From positions 6,763 through 70,762 of the forward strand of contig CAYWSB010000006.1 in the NCBI GenBank assembly GCA_964460465.1: 64,000 nucleotides of DNA, given 5' to 3'. Both the position numbers and the translations under genes were made by a program. Within the stretch, counting starts at the first letter, position 1; each line of letters opens with the position of its first letter. Positions 52,749 through 61,899 of this stretch are shown here, piece by piece. This DNA is from SLRI01 sp964460465. GTDB taxonomy: Bacteria > Pseudomonadota > Alphaproteobacteria > Geminicoccales > Geminicoccaceae. The notes under the pieces are model-generated. The model was given only the letters and a program-made list of their open reading frames with translations. It did not search any database and had not been told where the DNA came from.

Positions 52749-53762
52749 TCAGGCGGCGACCTTGCGCCGCCGGATGTGACCCTCCGCGAGATACCATTCG
52801 GCGGTGCGGCGCACCCCCTCGGCGAGGCTCACCCGGGGCGCATAGCCCAGCACCTGCCGCGCATGCTCGATCGAGAACGCCCGGTGCTTCTTGAAGAAAT
52901 GCGCCCGGCGCGGGTGCAGGGGCGGCTCGATGCCGAGCGGCTTGCAGATCCCCTCGCAGGCGACGGCGGCGGCTTCCAGCGGCCAGTAGGGCAGCCGCAG
53001 CCAGGGCTTGGGCACGCCCAGGGCCTTGGCGATCTCGGCCACCCACTCGTTGAGCGAGACCCAGCGGTCGCCGGCGATGATGAAGGTGCCGCCGAGCGCC
53101 GCCGGATGCTCGCCGCACAGCAGGATGCCGTCGACCAGGTCGTCGATGTAGACGAGATGGTAGAAGGTCTCGCCCGAGCCGAACATCACGAAGCGGCCGT
53201 CGTTGACCGACTTGAAGAGCTTGAGAAAGCGCAGGTCGCCCGGGCCGTACATGCCGGCCGGGCGGAAGACGACACCCGGCAGCCCGGCCTTGAACGCCGC
53301 CTGCGCCGCCTGCTCGCCCTCGAGCTTGGTGCGCTGGTAGATGTCGCCGGGGTTGAAGGGGCTGGTCTCGGTGCAGGGGAACTCCTGCACGTCGCCGTGC
53401 ACGCCGATGGTCGAGCAGTGGATGGTCCGCGCCACCCCGTGCTTGCGCGCCGCCTCGAGTACGTTGACCGTGCCGCCGACATTGATGTCGGCATAGTAGC
53501 TGTCGGGGTGCTTCGCGGTCCGGTAGACGGCGGCGATGTGGTAGATCCTGGCCACCCCCGCGGCGGCGCGCTCGACATCGGCGCGCTCGCGCAGGTCGCC
53601 GGTCACCAGCTCGACCCCGGCCGCCGTCAGGTGGTCGGTCTTGGCCGTGGGGCGGACCAGGGCGCGCACCGGATGGCCGTCACGGCGCAGGCGAAGGGCC
53701 AGGTGCCCGCCGCAGAAGCCGGTCGCACCGGTGACCAGAACGGGTGTCTCTGCGGCTGACAT
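52749..53762 (-). CDS. NAD-dependent epimerase/dehydratase (extended SDR)
   Basis: A 337-residue Rossmann enzyme. The cofactor site is LVTGATGFCGGHLALRL. NVGGTVNVLEAARKHGV, CSTIGVHG and the catalytic-type YQRTK (Y-x3-K) motif follow, with FRPAGMYGPGDLRFL. It resembles nucleotide-sugar epimerases and 3-beta-hydroxysteroid-type extended SDRs. In this setting a sugar or sterol-like lipid substrate is equally open. The ATG at 53762 is chosen because MSAAETPVLVTG puts the glycine loop near residue 10. Confidence 0.88.
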   Translation of the reverse strand: MSAAETPVLVTGATGFCGGHLALRLRRDGHPVRALVRPTAKTDHLTAAGVELVTGDLRERADVERAAAGVARIYHIAAVYRTAKHPDSYYADINVGGTVNVLEAARKHGVARTIHCSTIGVHGDVQEFPCTETSPFNPGDIYQRTKLEGEQAAQAAFKAGLPGVVFRPAGMYGPGDLRFLKLFKSVNDGRFVMFGSGETFYHLVYIDDLVDGILLCGEHPAALGGTFIIAGDRWVSLNEWVAEIAKALGVPKPWLRLPYWPLEAAAVACEGICKPLGIEPPLHPRRAHFFKKHRAFSIEHARQVLGYAPRVSLAEGVRRTAEWYLAEGHIRRRKVAA

Positions 53763-54003
53763 GATCGCTCGCTTCCTGCTGGTGGCCATTGCCCGCCCTG
53801 CCGCCGCCGGGGCGAGGCGGCTCGGCTGCATCGACAGGACGGCACGTGGGTCGGTTCCGGAAAACGGCGAGGCCGGCCGGCCCGCCCGCAGCCGCCGGCC
53901 CCCGTGCCCGGACGCCAGCCGGTAGGTAGAGCCAAAGTGCTGGCGCGACAACGGCCAAGGCGATGCCGGCAACGGGCGGCCACGACCGGGGCGCCCCGAC
54001 CGG

Positions 54004-55707
54004 TCAGCGCAGCGCCAGGTCGACCAGCCCCGGCACCGCTACCGCCAGTGGGACGGCGCCGCCGATCCGCGCCCGGTTGCGGGCGAGGTCGGCGCCGAAG
54101 GCCGCCAGCGCCCGGGCCAGCTCGGCGGCGGTCCAGCCCAACTCGGCCGCCAGCACGTCGGCGGCGACCCGCAGCCGCATCACGTCGAGCCGGCCGGTCG
54201 CAACCTCGTCGAGGCGCCGAACCAGCACGTCGTCGAGCCGGAGCGCCATCTCCTGACGCACCGCATGGCGCACCCGCGCCGCGAAGATCGCCTCCGGCGA
54301 GCGGTCGGACGACGGTGCCGCCGCCAGCACCTCACGCCACCCGCCGCCGTGCTCGGCGACCAGGCGATCCAGCTCGACTCCGCCACCGGGCGCGGCAGCC
54401 GCCGCTTCGGCGCGGCAGCGATCGGCATCGAAGCCCCGGGCACCGGGCAGCGCATCCTGCCAGGTGCGGCAGGGCGCGGCGGTCACGCCCAGCCTGGCGA
54501 TGGCGAGATCGACCAGATGCTCGGCGACCAACCGCGCGGTCGTGTACTTGACCCCCTGCACGCTCAAGAGACCGCGGATGCCGTCGGTCGCGGCGTGGTC
54601 GACGACGACGCCGCGACGGCTGCGCTGCACCTCGCTGCCGCGCGGCTCCCTGGCGGCCGGGGTCAGGCCGCCATAGCAGTAGACGATGTCGTCATGGCGC
54701 AATGCCGCCGGCGGGAAGGCATCGTTGATCTCGGCGATGAAGGCGTCGAGCCAGCCGTCGTCCACGGCGAAGGCGTCGGGATCGTCGGCGTAGACCAGAT
54801 GGCTCGTGCCGATCAGCGACAGCCCCTGCCAGGGCTGGATGAAGAACAGCCGGCCGTCGGCGCCCGGCACGACCGTGTCCGGACGGCGGCGGCTGCTGAC
54901 CGCGATCGCGTGGTCGCCCGTGAGCGGCCGGCGGACGACGAGGTTCATGCCGCGCGACAGCCCGCCGAACGGCTGGCTCCGGCGCCCCGGCAGGGTTTCG
55001 AGCAGCGTGCCGGCATAGGGGCCGGCGGCGTTGACGGTGAGCCGGCCGGTGATGGCGAGCCGACCGCCACCGAGCCGGTCCAGGGCCCGCACACCCCGCA
55101 CCTCGCCATCCGCGGCGTGCAGAGCCTCGGCCGCGACGTAGTTGGCCACGACCGCGCCCGCGGCGGCGGCGTCGCGCACGATCTCGAGCAGCAGCCGGTC
55201 GGCATGGCGCATCTGCACGTCGTGCCACACGGCACCGCCGTTGACGCTGGCCGGCTCGAAGCCCTGCATCAGCGCCCGACAGGTGTCCCGGCAGACGACC
55301 CGCCCCGCCGGCACGCGCGGCAGCGACGGCTCGCCGCCCCGCGTCAGCAGATCGTAGACGCCGAGGCCGATCCGCATGGCCAGCGGGCTGCGCGCGCCGA
55401 CACCCTTGGTCGGCATCACGAACGGCAGCGGCTCCAGAAGATGCGGCGCCATGTTGAGCCAGCGGCGCTGCTCGAGGGCGGACTGCCGCAGCCGCTCGAT
55501 GTCGAGCTGCTGCAGGTAGCGCAGCCCGCCATGCACCAGCTTGAAGGAGTTGTGCGACGTCGCCCCGCCGAAGTCGCCGCGACTGACGAGGGCGGTGCGC
55601 AGGCCACGCTTGGCGGCGTCCCGGGCGATGCAGGCGCCGTAGATGCCGGCGCCGACGACGACGAGGTCGAAGTCCCCCGCCTCCAACGCCCCCAGATCGC
55701 GCTTCAC
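54004..55707 (-). CDS. GlpD-like glycerol-3-phosphate dehydrogenase
   Basis: A 567-residue FAD enzyme. The dinucleotide site is DLVVVGAGIYGACIARDAAKRG, followed by GGATSHNSFKLVHGGLRYL, a GlpD hallmark. RGMNLVVRRPL, GRLFFIQPWQGLSLIGTSH and GVKYTTARLVAEHLVD follow, then a C-terminal helical DAO_C domain. GlpD oxidises sn-glycerol 3-phosphate to dihydroxyacetone phosphate and reduces quinone. Here it sits inside an envelope cluster rather than with glpK or glpF. The GTG start overlaps the methyltransferase stop (GTGA). Confidence 0.87.
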   Translation of the reverse strand: MKRDLGALEAGDFDLVVVGAGIYGACIARDAAKRGLRTALVSRGDFGGATSHNSFKLVHGGLRYLQQLDIERLRQSALEQRRWLNMAPHLLEPLPFVMPTKGVGARSPLAMRIGLGVYDLLTRGGEPSLPRVPAGRVVCRDTCRALMQGFEPASVNGGAVWHDVQMRHADRLLLEIVRDAAAAGAVVANYVAAEALHAADGEVRGVRALDRLGGGRLAITGRLTVNAAGPYAGTLLETLPGRRSQPFGGLSRGMNLVVRRPLTGDHAIAVSSRRRPDTVVPGADGRLFFIQPWQGLSLIGTSHLVYADDPDAFAVDDGWLDAFIAEINDAFPPAALRHDDIVYCYGGLTPAAREPRGSEVQRSRRGVVVDHAATDGIRGLLSVQGVKYTTARLVAEHLVDLAIARLGVTAAPCRTWQDALPGARGFDADRCRAEAAAAAPGGGVELDRLVAEHGGGWREVLAAAPSSDRSPEAIFAARVRHAVRQEMALRLDDVLVRRLDEVATGRLDVMRLRVAADVLAAELGWTAAELARALAAFGADLARNRARIGGAVPLAVAVPGLVDLALR

Positions 55708-56546
55708 GCGTCGGGCTTCGGGCCGGCGGACCGCCCGTCCTTGCTGGCGAAGAGCAGCAGATGGTGGCCGGTGCCGGCCACCCAGCCGCGCGGCAGGGCG
55801 TTGAAGAGATCGACGAAGAGGGTGTTGAACAGCCGGGCCTTGAGACCCTTGTGCACTCTGGTGCGGACCGGGAAGCGCTCGACCACCAGCCGCCGCTCGG
55901 CGAAGGGGGCGGCCATGGCCTGGAGCTCGGCGGCCCCCAGCCAGTGGAACACCGGCGCGGCCAGATGGTCGATCTCGACCTTGGCCAGGCGGTGCATCAG
56001 CCGCAGCCACGAGCGGCGGTTGACGGCCATCAGGATCGCCGTGCCACCGGGTGACAGCACGCGGTGGATCTCCCGGACGACGCGCTCGGGGTGCGGCGTG
56101 AAGTGCAGGACGGTGTGGCAGTAGACGAGGTCGAAGCTGGCATCGGCGAAGCTCATGGCCTCGCCGTTCATGACCAGAAAACGGCCATCGAGCCCGCGCT
56201 GCGCGAAATTGGCCCGGGCGAGCTCGATCGCCGTGGGTGCGATGTCGATGCCGGTGACCCGGGCGCCGCCCAGGGCGAAACGGGCGGTGTCGTTGCCGAG
56301 GCCGCAGCCCACGTCGAGCACGGCCTTGCCGGCATGGCCGCCGTAGTCGATCAGCCGCTCGAGGTAGTCGAGCTTCTCGAAGCGATAGGCCTCGGTCTCG
56401 GCGAAGAAGGCCCGGCTGCCCGGCTCGCTGCTGGCGATCGGCCAGTCGGTGACGTGCGCGTTCCAGTAGTCGCGCACCGCCGTCATCGCCGGGTCGAGCG
56501 ACGGTGCCGCGGCTGGGGGTACGTGGTCTCGGACGGCGGCTGCCAT
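55704..56546 (-). CDS. Class I SAM-dependent methyltransferase
   Basis: A 280-residue methyltransferase. Motif I is AVLDVGCGLGNDTARFA and motif II is GARVTGIDIAPTAIELA, with SFDLVYCHTVLHFTPHPERVVREIHRVLSPGG after them. It resembles UbiE/COQ5-type enzymes acting on small molecules or lipids. The ATG at 56546 lies four bases after the GT4 stop, and the gene ends inside the GlpD-like start, so the three are tightly coupled. Confidence 0.88.
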   Translation of the reverse strand: MAAAVRDHVPPAAAPSLDPAMTAVRDYWNAHVTDWPIASSEPGSRAFFAETEAYRFEKLDYLERLIDYGGHAGKAVLDVGCGLGNDTARFALGGARVTGIDIAPTAIELARANFAQRGLDGRFLVMNGEAMSFADASFDLVYCHTVLHFTPHPERVVREIHRVLSPGGTAILMAVNRRSWLRLMHRLAKVEIDHLAAPVFHWLGAAELQAMAAPFAERRLVVERFPVRTRVHKGLKARLFNTLFVDLFNALPRGWVAGTGHHLLLFASKDGRSAGPKPDA

Positions 56547-56550
56547 CGGC

Positions 56551-57777
56551 TCAGGTCTCGCCGTGGCTGGCGACGTTCGGCTGCCGGACCGGCTCGCCGC
56601 CGGCGCCGACCCGATCGAGCACCGCACGCATCTTGGCCTCGTAGACCGGCCGCGAGTAGGCGGTCTCGTAGAGCCGCCGGGCCTTGGCCACGATCGCCTC
56701 CCGGTCCGCCCGGTCGGTCAGGGCGCGAACCAGGCCCTCGGCCATGGACTTAGGGTCCGGATCGACCATGAACGCCACCGAGTCGTCCAGCACCTGGGTG
56801 TGCGAGAGGATGCGCGTCGCCACCAGCGGCACCCCGCTCGCCAGCTGCTCGTAGATCTTGAGCGGCGTGTTGCTGCCGTGGCTGCGCGGCGAGACCAGCA
56901 CCGATGCCGCCTCGATCCAGCGCGTGGCCTCGGCCTTGGGCATCCGCCCCAGCACCCTGACATGCGCCGCGACGCCGAGGTCGCGCGCCCGGGCGGCCAG
57001 ACCCTCGACCTGGGCCGGCATCCCGCCGATCAGCACCAGGAACGCCTCGGGGCAGGCCGGATGCGCCCGGGCGAAGGCCTCGACCAGGGTATCCAGGCCC
57101 TGGTACACCTCGAAGGTCCCGGCATAGAGCACGACCCGCCGCCCGGGCGGCAGGTCGGGAGCGGGGGCCGCCGCCTCGCCCGGCGCCTCGCCCGTCAGCC
57201 GGACCGGCTCGAAGATGCTGTTCTCGATCAGGAAGTGCCGCGACGGATCGGGCATCAGCGGCACGGCGTAGCGGGCGAGCTCGGGGCAGATGGTGATCAC
57301 CGCGTCGGCCGCCTTGAGGCAGCTCGCCTCCAGCTTCTCGAACAGCCCGATCAACAGGCGCGAGGTGGTGAAGCGGTAGTTGCTGAGCTGCTCCGGCAGG
57401 CTCGAGTGCATGTCGTAGATCAGCTTGAAGCCGAAGATCGGCTTGAGGAAGCGAAGGAAGAAAACCGCCTCCTCGTGCGCGTGCGCGATGGCGTAGCGAC
57501 GGCGCAGCAGACAGCCCAGGGTCCAGAGGACGAGGACGGCGTCGAGCCAGAGCTTGAGCAGCGACGGGCCGATCTTGATCGGACCGAGCCACGGGAAGTC
57601 CGGGATGCGGATGATCCGCACGCCGGGAATGTCGACGTCCTCGCCCTGGCCGTAGGTCAGGACGTCGATCGACAGACCCTGCTCGGCCGTCACCAGGGTG
57701 CGGTAGTAGACGCTGAACGGCGTGCCGCGCGGGGTGAAGAAGGGCTGCGGGGCCACGACCAGCACGCGCCCGCTCAC
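56551..57777 (-). CDS. Glycosyltransferase family 4
   Basis: A 408-residue GT-B glycosyltransferase. The N-terminus VVAPQPFFTPRGTPFSVYYRTLV is an acceptor-side loop. The C-terminal half has VLYAGTFEVYQGLDTLVEAFARA and the retaining-GT4 motif SNTPLKIYEQLASGVPLVAT. It probably adds a hexose to a lipid-linked or polysaccharide acceptor on the cytoplasmic side. The GTG start overlaps the stop of the hydrolase gene by four bases (GTGA at 57777-57774). Confidence 0.9.
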   Translation of the reverse strand: MSGRVLVVAPQPFFTPRGTPFSVYYRTLVTAEQGLSIDVLTYGQGEDVDIPGVRIIRIPDFPWLGPIKIGPSLLKLWLDAVLVLWTLGCLLRRRYAIAHAHEEAVFFLRFLKPIFGFKLIYDMHSSLPEQLSNYRFTTSRLLIGLFEKLEASCLKAADAVITICPELARYAVPLMPDPSRHFLIENSIFEPVRLTGEAPGEAAAPAPDLPPGRRVVLYAGTFEVYQGLDTLVEAFARAHPACPEAFLVLIGGMPAQVEGLAARARDLGVAAHVRVLGRMPKAEATRWIEAASVLVSPRSHGSNTPLKIYEQLASGVPLVATRILSHTQVLDDSVAFMVDPDPKSMAEGLVRALTDRADREAIVAKARRLYETAYSRPVYEAKMRAVLDRVGAGGEPVRQPNVASHGET

Positions 57778-58616
57778 CGGCCCACTCCCCGCTTGCGCAG
57801 CTGCATCGCGATCTGGCGCTGCACGAAGGGCAGCACCGGCTGCAGCCGGCCGAAGCTCGCGGGCTGCTCGCGCAGGCTGAGGAGCTGCCGCTTGAGGTCG
57901 GCGAACGGCCGGTCCGGATCGATGCTGCCCTCGAGCACGAAGCCGTAGCGGCCGGCGGCGACGGCGGCCTCGGCGGCCAGCGGCAACGGGTCGGAGCCGG
58001 GCAGGACGACGATCTGCCGCGCCCGCGCCGCGGCGAAGGCCGGCGGCGAGCCGACGCCGAGGCGGCCGCCATTGTCACCGAGAAAAAGCGTGCCCGGCTC
58101 GGCCGCTGCGACGAGGCGGTCGATGATCCGGCCGCGCGCCCCCCACCACTTGCCGAAGCCCCAGGGCACGACGACCAGGCCGTCGGCCCGCCGCGCGGCG
58201 GCGATCGCGGCGTCGATGTCCAGCCCGTCGGCGAACGGCCCGGCGGCACCGAGCGCAAGCACCTCGAGCCCCTCGCGGGTGACGATCTGCCGGCCGGCGA
58301 CGATCACGACGGGGAACGCCGCGCCGCCCTCGGCGATGAGCGCGGCCGGCTCGTCGGTCGGCCGGAGCCGCCAGGCGCCGACTCTCGTCTCCGCCGCCAG
58401 CGCGGCGAAGGCATGGTCGGCGGCCGACTCGGTGAACAGCAGCCAGGCGACCGCGGGCACGGTGCCACACCCGGCGCCACCGGCCGCGAAATTGCGGGCG
58501 GCGTGGTCGAGAAAGGTCGCGAACGGAACCCCCGGATGGCAATGCACATGGGCGTCGACGAGAAAAGCGCCGGTCCATCGGGTCGAGGACACACCAGCCC
58601 TGGCCACCATCGTCAT
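57774..58616 (-). CDS. Metal-dependent hydrolase-like protein (amidohydrolase/PHP type)
   Basis: A 280-residue protein with an N-terminal DAHVHCHPG, the H-x-H metal-binding motif of amidohydrolase and PHP phosphoesterase folds. Later segments include VVVPWGFGKWWGARG, LFLGDNGGRLG and VLPGSDPLPL, compatible with a TIM-barrel metal site. I cannot assign the subfamily or substrate. It is the first gene of the tightly overlapping hydrolase-GT4-methyltransferase-GlpD block, so its substrate may be a sugar or phospho-sugar intermediate. Confidence 0.7.
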   Translation of the reverse strand: MTMVARAGVSSTRWTGAFLVDAHVHCHPGVPFATFLDHAARNFAAGGAGCGTVPAVAWLLFTESAADHAFAALAAETRVGAWRLRPTDEPAALIAEGGAAFPVVIVAGRQIVTREGLEVLALGAAGPFADGLDIDAAIAAARRADGLVVVPWGFGKWWGARGRIIDRLVAAAEPGTLFLGDNGGRLGVGSPPAFAAARARQIVVLPGSDPLPLAAEAAVAAGRYGFVLEGSIDPDRPFADLKRQLLSLREQPASFGRLQPVLPFVQRQIAMQLRKRGVGR

Positions 58617-59287
58617 CGTTTGCTCTGAGGTTCCTGTTCCTGCTGGCGCCTGTTATCACCGCGACGACACGACAACAAGCCGACCACCGTCGCGTCGCAT
58701 CGCGCACGTGGGTATTGCTCATGCCGGCACGACGATCACATCCGACAGACAGGCAAAGGCCGCCGAAAGGCCGCATCGACGACGCGCGGGACCGGCAGAA
58801 AGTGCTAATCTGCCGCATTCTCGGGCAGCCGCCGGACGCCGGCGCCCATTGCCTGCGCCGCTCCGGCCCGCGAAGCGACCCGCCGACCAACGCAGCACCC
58901 GAAAAGATAGCTGCAGCGCCGCGCTTGACCAGCACTGGCCAGCATCGCGCGGCGCACGAATTGCGGCGGAACGCAATGCCCCTCCCGGGACTGACGTCGA
59001 TGCCATCCCACTTGTCGACCATCTGTCGCTTGCAGCAGATGGCCATCAATTCGACGCGCCATCGACAGACAATGATTTGAGCTGACCTTGATTTCGACAA
59101 GTAGCGCTCTCGATCGCCTTGGGCTTGCAACTCGGCGTCCTCAACCACTTTTTGGTGATGCGATCCACGCGACAGCGGGACCTTGCCAGCCGCACGCAAC
59201 CTCGGCCATAAAGCGTTGGTTTGTGTGCAACCGGCTCGGTGATCGAGCTGTTTGTCATGATTGCGAGCCACCGAGGAATGCCCGCGG
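58617..59287. other. Divergent intergenic region of 671 bases
   Basis: No gene is supported. Frames on both strands are short, lack ribosome sites and have poor codon use. Base composition is lower in G/C than the flanking genes, especially near 59040-59240, fitting a control region for the two divergent gene sets. No confident promoter pair or terminator was identified. Confidence 0.55.
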
Positions 59288-60379
59288 ATGCAAACGGACC
59301 TCGATCAGCCGACGGCCGCCAACAAGGCGAGCACCATCGCCAAGACGTGGCCGGCGGTGGTCGTGGGCGTCATCACCCACAACAGCGAGCGGGTGATCGC
59401 CCGCACCCTCGATGCGGTGCTGGCGCAGCGCTACGCACCCCTGTCCGTGATGGTCTGCGACAACGCCTCCACCGACGGCACGGCAGCGCTGGTGCGCGCC
59501 CGCTATCCCGATGTCGAGCTCGTCGTCTTCGAGGAGAACCGCGGCCCGAACCCGGCCCGCAATCGCATCGTCGTGGCCGCCGGCGACGGCCTCGCCCTGA
59601 TCCTCGACGACGATTGCGTGCCGACGCAGAACATGCTGCACCAGCTCGTCGCCGCCGCCATGGCGCATCCGGAGGGAGCGAGCTTCGGGGCCCGGGTGGT
59701 CTACGACCAGGAGCCGGACCGCATCCAGTTCGACGGCACCTTCGTGCACTTCATCGGTGATGCGGTGCAGCGCAACAGCCACCGGCTGATCGCCGAGGTC
59801 GACGACGCGACGCGGGCCGTGGGTGCGCTCGGCGGCGGTTGCCAGTTGATCAGGGGCAGGCCCTGGCGCGCCGTGGGTGGCTTCGACGAGGAGCTGTTCT
59901 TCGGCCGCGAGGACGGCGAGTTCTCGCAGCGCCTCGGGATCGCCGGCTACCGCTCCTACATCGTGCCGCGGGCCGTGGTGCGTCACGCCGTCGAGCCGCG
60001 CGGCATGGCCGCCAGCTTCTACCAGATCCGCAATCGCTGGCTGGTGATGCTGGCCCTCTATCGTCTGCGCACCCTCCTGCTCATCGCCCCGGCCCTCCTG
60101 CTGCACGAGGTCGTCATCGCCCTCTTCATGCTCAAGCAGGGCGCTGCCGGCCGCTATCTCCGGGCCAACCTCGCGGTGCTCGAAAGCCTGCCCCGCATCC
60201 TGGCCAAGCGGCGCCGCGTCGCCACCTTCCGCCGCGTCCCGGACCGCGCGTTCCTGTCCGTGGGCCCGATCGCCGTGCGCGAGGAGCTCCTGGCGCCGGG
60301 CAGCTGGCAGCAGCGGCTCAAGACCGCGCTCGACAGCTTCTACGCCGGCTATTGGCGGCTCGTCAGGCCGCTGGTCTGA
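59288..60379 (+). CDS. Glycosyltransferase family 2
   Basis: A 363-residue GT-A enzyme. VVVGVITHNSERVIARTLDAVLAQRY and CDNASTDGT are the nucleotide-sugar site, LILDDDCVPTQ the DxD-type metal motif, and GGFDEELFFGREDGEFSQRL the catalytic acidic region. A hydrophobic stretch near residues 260-290 (LLIAPALLLHEVVIALFML) suggests membrane attachment. The ATG at 59288 is used; an in-frame TTG lies 27 bases upstream. It is transcribed away from the GT4 block. Confidence 0.9.
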   Translation: MQTDLDQPTAANKASTIAKTWPAVVVGVITHNSERVIARTLDAVLAQRYAPLSVMVCDNASTDGTAALVRARYPDVELVVFEENRGPNPARNRIVVAAGDGLALILDDDCVPTQNMLHQLVAAAMAHPEGASFGARVVYDQEPDRIQFDGTFVHFIGDAVQRNSHRLIAEVDDATRAVGALGGGCQLIRGRPWRAVGGFDEELFFGREDGEFSQRLGIAGYRSYIVPRAVVRHAVEPRGMAASFYQIRNRWLVMLALYRLRTLLLIAPALLLHEVVIALFMLKQGAAGRYLRANLAVLESLPRILAKRRRVATFRRVPDRAFLSVGPIAVREELLAPGSWQQRLKTALDSFYAGYWRLVRPLV

Positions 60380-60407
60380 GGCCGCGGCGCGCAGCCGCCA
60401 CGCCGGC

Positions 60408-61601
60408 TCAGTGGACCGGCCCGCCCGCCAGCCGCCGGCGGATCTTGGCGGTCATGATCGCCAGCAGCGACTGGCGACCGTCACCCGGCAGGCGGTGGAC
60501 GTAGTCACCCTTGAGCCGCGGGATGTGGAAGGGATCGTCGCCGCGGCGGTTGCCGCAGCGGCCGGGGACGATGCCCCAGAAATTGGTGGCGAAGCCGGCT
60601 TCGCGCGACAGCGCCACGGCGGCCGGCGAGCCCTCGGTGTAGGGATAGCAGAGATGCCGGCAGATGGCGCCGCCCAGGGCCGCGTCGATCAGTGCCCGCG
60701 ACCGCTCGAGATCGTCGCGCACGGCCGCGGCGATCTCGGCCGGCGCCTCGAAACGCCCGGCGCCGTGCGCCGCCACCGCCGCCGCGTAGGTCCGGCGCAG
60801 CTCCTTGCCGGCACCGCGCGACCTGAAGAAGGCGGCGCCACCCTCGGCCCGGACCCGGTCGACGCAGGCCTCAAGGACTGCGGGCTCGGGCCGATAGCGG
60901 GGCTGCACGCGCATCAGGCTGGCGGCGCCGAACAGCGGCAGGCCGTAGCTCCCGGCCGGCCCCGCGGCCGCCAGCCGTCCCTCGCAGCCGGACGGCACCG
61001 GCAGGTCGAACGGTGCCGCCCGATGCCGCGGCGAGAGGAAGCCCTCGACCGCCGAGGCCACGGGCACCCGGTGGTGAAAGCGCGTGTGCGACTGCAGGTC
61101 GATGACGCCCGAGGCGTGCAGGGCGCGGATCTCGTGCCAGTTCATGAGCTCGGGATCGCGCACGCCGAGCGCCCCGGCAGCGACCCGCCCGGCCCAGACG
61201 TCGTCGAGATTGGGGTCGGCCGCGCGGCCTTCCGGGACGTAGCCTGGGATCAGGAAGACCGTCGCCCTGAAACCGTAGCGGCGCAAGAGCGGCAGGCCGT
61301 AGGTCCAGACGCTCTTGCGGCCGTCGTCGATGGTCAGCATCACCGCCCGGGCCGGGGCCGGCTCCTCGCCGCTCAGGTGGCGCAGGAGGGTGTCGGCGTC
61401 GATCGTCCGGTAGCCGTTGCGCTCGAGATGGCGGAGCTGCGCCTCGAACGGCTCGGGCTCGATGGTGTGGAAGGTGAAGACGGGCACGTCGCCGGCCGGC
61501 AGCGACCCGATGTCGCGGACCACGAAGTCGGGATAGCCGCCGCGCAGCGCCTGCCACTCGTCGCGCAGGCCGGCGAGGGTCGTCGACAAGGCGTTCAACA
61601 T
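60408..61601 (-). CDS. Polysaccharide deacetylase-like protein (NodB fold)
   Basis: A 397-residue carbohydrate-esterase 4-type protein. FTFHTIEPEPF opens the domain, MLTIDDGRKSVWTYGLPLL is the TFDDG-type motif with the metal-binding Asp, and LQSHTRFHHR gives the metal histidines. The C-terminal part contains HLCYPYTEGSPAAVALSREAGF, a conserved tail block. It probably removes N-acetyl groups from a cell-surface sugar. No signal peptide is visible, so cytoplasmic action on a lipid-linked precursor is possible. Confidence 0.87.
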   Translation of the reverse strand: MLNALSTTLAGLRDEWQALRGGYPDFVVRDIGSLPAGDVPVFTFHTIEPEPFEAQLRHLERNGYRTIDADTLLRHLSGEEPAPARAVMLTIDDGRKSVWTYGLPLLRRYGFRATVFLIPGYVPEGRAADPNLDDVWAGRVAAGALGVRDPELMNWHEIRALHASGVIDLQSHTRFHHRVPVASAVEGFLSPRHRAAPFDLPVPSGCEGRLAAAGPAGSYGLPLFGAASLMRVQPRYRPEPAVLEACVDRVRAEGGAAFFRSRGAGKELRRTYAAAVAAHGAGRFEAPAEIAAAVRDDLERSRALIDAALGGAICRHLCYPYTEGSPAAVALSREAGFATNFWGIVPGRCGNRRGDDPFHIPRLKGDYVHRLPGDGRQSLLAIMTAKIRRRLAGGPVH

Positions 61602-61899
61602 CGGACCTCTTCAGCGCAGGAAGGGCGAGGTTCACCCGCCGCGCCGTTCTAGCGCACCAGGGCCGGCAATGGCCAAAGGCGATGTCGGTGGCAGCCGCCG
61701 GCGCCGGTCGCTCCGCGGCCGGCACCCGCCCGGAGCGGCACAACGGAGCGCTCGCGCGCCGCCGGCGCAAGCCGTGGGTCGGAATGCGTGGGATAGGAGC
61801 GGCACCTTCGGCTGTTCTTCTGCTGTCGCCGGGCACGCGCGCCGCGGGTGCGCGCCGGGTAGGCCCAGGACCAAGAACCGAGCAGGAAGGCCTTGCGCG

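Noticed and set aside
57774..58616. Assignment of the HxH protein to a named amidohydrolase such as a dihydroorotase or AtzF-like enzyme
   Set aside because: Only the N-terminal H-x-H motif is clear; the later metal ligands of named subfamilies could not be matched.
58719..59080. Overlapping frames in the 58.6-59.3 kb gap
   Set aside because: No ribosome sites, atypical composition and no domains; the region fits a divergent control region better.
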